Below, one piece after another: positions 60,959 through 64,000 of a stretch of 64,000 nucleotides of DNA. Position numbers and translations under genes: made by a program. A model generated the notes under the pieces. That model was not told the DNA's origin and ran no database searches. It worked only from the letters and a program-made list of their open reading frames with translations. Source of the stretch: Planctomycetaceae bacterium. Its GTDB lineage: Bacteria; Planctomycetota; Planctomycetia; Gemmatales; Gemmataceae. Position 1 is the first letter of the stretch; each line of letters begins with the position of its first letter. The DNA lies in NCBI GenBank assembly GCA_013823135.1, contig PNLP01000015.1, forward strand, positions 62,001-126,000, written 5' to 3'.

Positions 60959-62086
60959 TCACTTCGGTGGTTTCGTCGAGATGTCAAAGAACACGTCGCG
61001 GCCCTTCGGTCGAGTGAACCAGTAAAGTCCCACCGTTACCACAGCCAGCACCGCCGTGAGCACCACCGGCGACACCTGCCCAAACAGGAAGTTCAACGCG
61101 GCGAGGTACGGGCTCGAGCCGTCCTTCGGCGTGAAATCGAGGCCGAAGTGCTTCATCGCGGCCGATGCGGCCGGTACCACGAATGTTGATAGCCCCGACG
61201 CCACGACCAGCGTTCGCTGTACGACTCGCATCTTCAGTTCGATCTCGGCGATGGTCGCGTGATCCTGGCGAATCAGCACCCGTGCCCCGGTGATGTCGCC
61301 GAGCACGTGCGGCACGATGTAGAACGTGAACACATCGTTCCCGTCGCCGAGCCGCGTCACGATCTTCGGCGGGTGGCACTGACAGCCCGGCAACACCGGC
61401 TCGACCTCCAGCGGCACATCCTTCGCAAGCGTGAGCGGCCCCGTGGCGGTCTGTTCGACGTGCTTCTTGATGACCTTCTCGACCTCATCCCGCGTGAGGA
61501 TCACCAGCAGCGGGAACACGCGATCCGGGTTCATGCGGCTGTAATACCGCACGGTGGCCCTGCGCTCCGTGGTTTCGGGGACCGCGACTCTTGCGGAGGA
61601 TCTGGCCCGACTCTCTCGGTAGTATCGCTCGGAGGAGGGTGCTGAACGAGCAGGCGCAGGGGCGGCCATCGGAGCGGGTTGCGGAGCCCCGGGAGCCATC
61701 GGAGCAGGGCGAGGTAGCTCTTGGGGAGCAGACGGGCGAGCAACGGAACCAGAGAAGCCACCGGAACTTCTCCCGGGGGTACGGGAAGTTGGTGCGGGTG
61801 GCATTCCCGGGATGCCTTGCGGCATCGTGGCCCCGGTTGGGGAGAGCGTGAGGGAGATTGTGCCTTGCTCAGCGGGGAGTTCGTCGCGGAGCAACGCTTC
61901 AAGCGAAAGTGGGCGGCCATTCAGGAGTAGTTGCCAGTTCTCCGGGAGTCCGGCCAGGCGGTATTCGAGGATCAAGTGAGCCATCAAGTCCGCAACTCGC
62001 TCCGTCGCTCGCGGCGTGACCGAGGCCGTGATGTCCCCGTTCGGGGAGATGATCGTGATCTGGAGATTGAGGATGTCGCCGGACAT
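60959..62086 (-). CDS. Ubiquitin-like domain membrane protein
   Basis: A 375-residue protein, not a recognised named family. Residues 1-85 look like a ubiquitin-type beta-grasp fold: hydrophobic strands LQITIISPNGDITASV, a helix VADLMAHLILEYRLAG, then WQLLLNGRPLSLEALLRDE and GTISLTLSP, which parallels the second half of ubiquitin (KLIFAGKQLEDG...STLHLVLR). Residues ~90-170 are a Pro/Ala/Ser-rich linker. Residues ~175-310 form a globular domain (RMNPDRVFPLLVILTRDEVEKVI; PGCQCHPP). A C-terminal membrane anchor follows (QVSPVVLTAVLAVVTVGLYWF). The tail-anchored layout would expose the Ubl domain to the cytoplasm. The Ubl call is by eye; no E1, E2 or ESX-type genes are adjacent. Confidence 0.6.
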   Translation of the reverse strand: MSGDILNLQITIISPNGDITASVTPRATERVADLMAHLILEYRLAGLPENWQLLLNGRPLSLEALLRDELPAEQGTISLTLSPTGATMPQGIPGMPPAPTSRTPGRSSGGFSGSVARPSAPQELPRPAPMAPGAPQPAPMAAPAPARSAPSSERYYRESRARSSARVAVPETTERRATVRYYSRMNPDRVFPLLVILTRDEVEKVIKKHVEQTATGPLTLAKDVPLEVEPVLPGCQCHPPKIVTRLGDGNDVFTFYIVPHVLGDITGARVLIRQDHATIAEIELKMRVVQRTLVVASGLSTFVVPAASAAMKHFGLDFTPKDGSSPYLAALNFLFGQVSPVVLTAVLAVVTVGLYWFTRPKGRDVFFDISTKPPK

Positions 62087-62195
62087 GGGCCGTCCCCGGG
62101 ATGTGAAGCCGTCCGAGAATCCTACGCCGGTTACCGTGTGGCGTCAGCCCCAATGGGGCGACGCGGGATTGCGGAGATTCGCGTTTCGTTCTGGG

Positions 62196-62293
62196 TCCGA
62201 GCCCGAGCGCCAAGCGAGGGTTAAGGTTTACCTCGCTTGGCGCTCGGGCTCGGACCAAACACCTTGACCCTCGCTTGGCGCTCGGGCTCGGAC
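62196..62293. repeat. Three-copy GCCCGAGCGCCAAGCGAGG repeat
   Basis: One forward copy (62196-62222) and two inverted copies (about 62229-62256 and 62268-62293) of a 26-27-bp unit. An adjacent family A half-site, GCCCCAATGGGGCG, lies at 62148. Intergenic between the Ubl-like gene and kbl. Confidence 0.85.
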
Positions 62294-62299
62294 TTCGAC

Positions 62300-63502
62300 T
62301 CACTTCAACACGCCCAGCTGCTTCCCCACTTCCGTGAAGGCCGCGATGGCGCGATCGAGTTGTTCCGTGGTGTGCGCCGCCGATACCTGAATCCGAATGC
62401 GTGCCGCACCCACCGGCACCACCGGGTAGCTGAAGCCTATGACGTAGATGCCTCGCTTCAGGAGTTCGTTTGCCATGTTCGTCGCAACCGCGGCGTCGCC
62501 GAGCATCACTGGCAGAATCGGCGTCGGGCCGGGCTTCACAGTGAACCCCGCACCTTCCAGCCCCGCACGCAGTTTGGCCGTGTTCGCCTTCAACTTGGTT
62601 CGCAACTCACCGGCCGTGTCCACGAGATCGAGCGCCTTCATCCCGGCTGCGACCAGTGCCGGCGGCACGCTGTTCGAGAACAGGTACGGCCGCGAACGGT
62701 TCCGCAGCCAGTCCACGATCTCCGCACTCGCTGCCGTGAATCCGCCGCTTGCGCCGCCGAGCGTCTTGCCGAGCGTTCCCGTGATGATGTCGATCCGATC
62801 CAGCACGCCGAGTTCTTCCGCACCACCGCGGCCAGTCGCTCCGAGGTGCCCGGTCGCGTGGCAATCGTCGATTCCCACGGCGGCGTTGTACTGATCCGCG
62901 AGCGAGCAAATGTCCGGCAGTTTCGCCAGGTCGCCGTCCATGCTGAACACGCTATCTGTGAAGATCATCTTGAAGCGGCAGCCCTTCGCCTCTTCGAGTT
63001 TGGCCTTCAGGTCGGTCATGTCGTTGTGCTTGTAGCGGAAGCGTTGCGCCTTGCAGAGCCGCACGCCGTCGATGATGGAAGCGTGGTTCAGTTCATCCGA
63101 AATGATCGCATCCTGATCTGTGAGCAACGGCTCGAACAGGCCGCCGTTTGCGTCGAAGCACGAGATGTAGAGGATGCTGTCAGCCTTGCGGAAGAACTGG
63201 GCGATCTGCTGCTCACACCGCTTGTGAATGTCCTGCGTGCCGCAAATGAACCGCACCGACGAGAGGCCGTAACCCCAGGTCTTCAGCCCTTCCTGCGCCG
63301 CGTCCACGATCTCGGGGTGGTTCGCGAGCCCGAGGTAGTTGTTCGCACAGAAGTTCACGACCGGATGCCCGCCGACCGTGATCCCGGAACTTTGCGGCGA
63401 CTCGATCCGCCGTTCGGCTTTGTAGAGCCCCTTCGCCTTGAGCTCGTCGAGTTGCGTGCGAAGGAACGCATTCAGATTATCGGATGGCATCCCGGGCTCC
63501 AT
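62300..63502 (-). CDS. kbl: 2-amino-3-ketobutyrate CoA ligase (glycine C-acetyltransferase)
   Basis: A 400-residue PLP enzyme of the alpha-oxoamine synthase family that cleaves 2-amino-3-ketobutyrate with CoA to glycine and acetyl-CoA in threonine degradation. Signatures are [48 protein letters not shown] and the PLP Lys in [14 protein letters not shown]. The RFICGTQ motif supports Kbl over KBL-like BioF. An alternative ATG lies four codons downstream (63490). The usual partner threonine dehydrogenase (tdh) is not in the window. Confidence 0.93.
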   Translation of the reverse strand: MEPGMPSDNLNAFLRTQLDELKAKGLYKAERRIESPQSSGITVGGHPVVNFCANNYLGLANHPEIVDAAQEGLKTWGYGLSSVRFICGTQDIHKRCEQQIAQFFRKADSILYISCFDANGGLFEPLLTDQDAIISDELNHASIIDGVRLCKAQRFRYKHNDMTDLKAKLEEAKGCRFKMIFTDSVFSMDGDLAKLPDICSLADQYNAAVGIDDCHATGHLGATGRGGAEELGVLDRIDIITGTLGKTLGGASGGFTAASAEIVDWLRNRSRPYLFSNSVPPALVAAGMKALDLVDTAGELRTKLKANTAKLRAGLEGAGFTVKPGPTPILPVMLGDAAVATNMANELLKRGIYVIGFSYPVVPVGAARIRIQVSAAHTTEQLDRAIAAFTEVGKQLGVLK

Positions 63503-63510
63503 GATAGGTT

Positions 63511-63573
63511 TAGCGCTGGCCCCATCGGGGCCGCGCCGAAGTGGTTGGCGCAGCCCCGATGGGGCTGACGCTA
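63511..63573. repeat. Family A repeat upstream of kbl
   Basis: TAGCGCTGGCCCCATCGGGGC and CAGCCCCGATGGGGCTGACG in inverted orientation, filling the 73-bp gap between pdxJ and kbl. Likely a hairpin in the mRNA between them. Confidence 0.85.
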
Positions 63574-63575
63574 AA

Positions 63576-64000
63576 CTATGTCCGTTTCGGATTAGGGTAG
63601 TGTTCGGTCATCGCCTGTTTCATCTCGCGGACGGCTCGCTCCATCCCGACCAGCACGGCGCGAGACACGATGCTGTGCCCGATGTTCAGTTCCTCGACGC
63701 CGGGAATTCGCACGATGGCCTGCACGTTCCAGTAGTTCAGGCCGTGCCCCATGTGAACGTGAAGCCCGAGCCCGGTTGCCTGAGCCGTCGCGGCGCGGAG
63801 TTTCACCAGTTCCCGTTCCACCGCCACAGCGCCGATCGCCTCGGAATAACTCGCGGTCTGAAACTCGATGGCATCCGCCCCATACTGTGCGCTGGCGGCC
63901 ACCTGTGCGGGGTCGGGGTCGATGAACAGCGAGACGTGAATCCCCGCGGCCTTGAGACGATCAATCGCCGACCGCACGGTCACTTCGTTCGCCACCACGT
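63576..64000 (-). CDS. pdxJ: Pyridoxine 5'-phosphate synthase, C-terminal part
   Basis: The 3' portion (about 141 codons) of pdxJ; the 5' part lies beyond the window. PdxJ condenses 1-deoxyxylulose 5-phosphate with aminoacetone phosphate in vitamin B6 synthesis. The TIM-barrel C-half is clear: [47 protein letters not shown] (with the conserved H-x-GHGLNY) and [18 protein letters not shown]. The full-length family is ~240 residues, so about 100 residues are missing here. B6 synthesis next to a PLP enzyme gene (kbl) on the same strand may be coincidence. Confidence 0.95.
   Translation of the reverse strand, partial: VVANEVTVRSAIDRLKAAGIHVSLFIDPDPAQVAASAQYGADAIEFQTASYSEAIGAVAVERELVKLRAATAQATGLGLHVHMGHGLNYWNVQAIVRIPGVEELNIGHSIVSRAVLVGMERAVREMKQAMTEHYPNPKRT

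Overview
The window is about 64 kb of GC-rich bacterial chromosome, and everything points to a planctomycete of the Gemmata group (order Gemmatales). The evidence is several lineage-typical families side by side: DUF1549/DUF1553 'planctomycete cytochrome' proteins, DUF1501 proteins, DUF1559 prepilin-like proteins, a TIGR02996 repeat-companion protein, a secreted sulfatase, and a Gemmata-type short cytoplasmic paralogue starting MTESEWLTATDPTPMLEFL. There is no prophage, conjugative element, CRISPR array or rRNA operon.

Layout. 0.1-8.7 kb is mixed housekeeping: a secreted Pro/Lys-rich protein, a thioesterase, an alpha/beta hydrolase, an AAA ATPase, an orphan SdhB, a ThuA-like protein, and an aminotransferase whose operon ends in an antitoxin-like gene and a small 2H-phosphoesterase-like gene. 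9.4-30.7 kb is a very large cluster of secreted planctomycete proteins: one WD40 cytochrome, three DUF1549/DUF1553 cytochromes, four DUF1501 proteins and one PPC/Ig-like protein. It is split into a minus-strand half (9.4-19.9 kb) and a plus-strand half (20.8-30.7 kb), with ridA and small accessory genes between them. The cluster has been interrupted by a modification-dependent restriction-like EVE/HNH gene and a ParE/RelE toxin-antitoxin pair. 31-35 kb holds a TIGR02996 protein, a REP-associated tyrosine transposase (RAYT) flanked by REP palindromes, a sulfatase and a lipoprotein. 35-45 kb holds a DUF1559 protein, a 2018-residue alpha-2-macroglobulin, a small lipoprotein, a PII protein and a cytochrome c'-like protein. 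45-54.5 kb holds a tRNA-Ile(UAU), a short-chain dehydrogenase remnant, a SpoIIE-type phosphatase, a bifunctional nuclease-like protein, a thioredoxin-like protein, an amidohydrolase, a polytopic membrane protein and two more DUF1559/lipoprotein modules. 54.5-64 kb holds clpC, a degraded crotonase/dehydrogenase fusion, nth, pepT, a ubiquitin-like membrane protein, kbl and the 3' part of pdxJ.

The most striking signal outside the genes is the density of interspersed palindromic repeats, at least five families. One family has a constant foot (GCTCGC) beside a hairpin whose stem sequence changes while base pairing is kept; two clusters of it flank the RAYT gene. Other repeats have entered coding sequence: a palindrome inside a DUF1553 gene, a CACGGAGA-type repeat in the linker of the crotonase fusion, the C-terminus of Nth, and possibly the signal peptides of two secreted proteins. 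The best candidates for undescribed biology are the RAYT/REP system with compensatory stems, the antitoxin-like/2H-phosphoesterase pair, the ubiquitin-like membrane protein, and repeat-derived protein segments.
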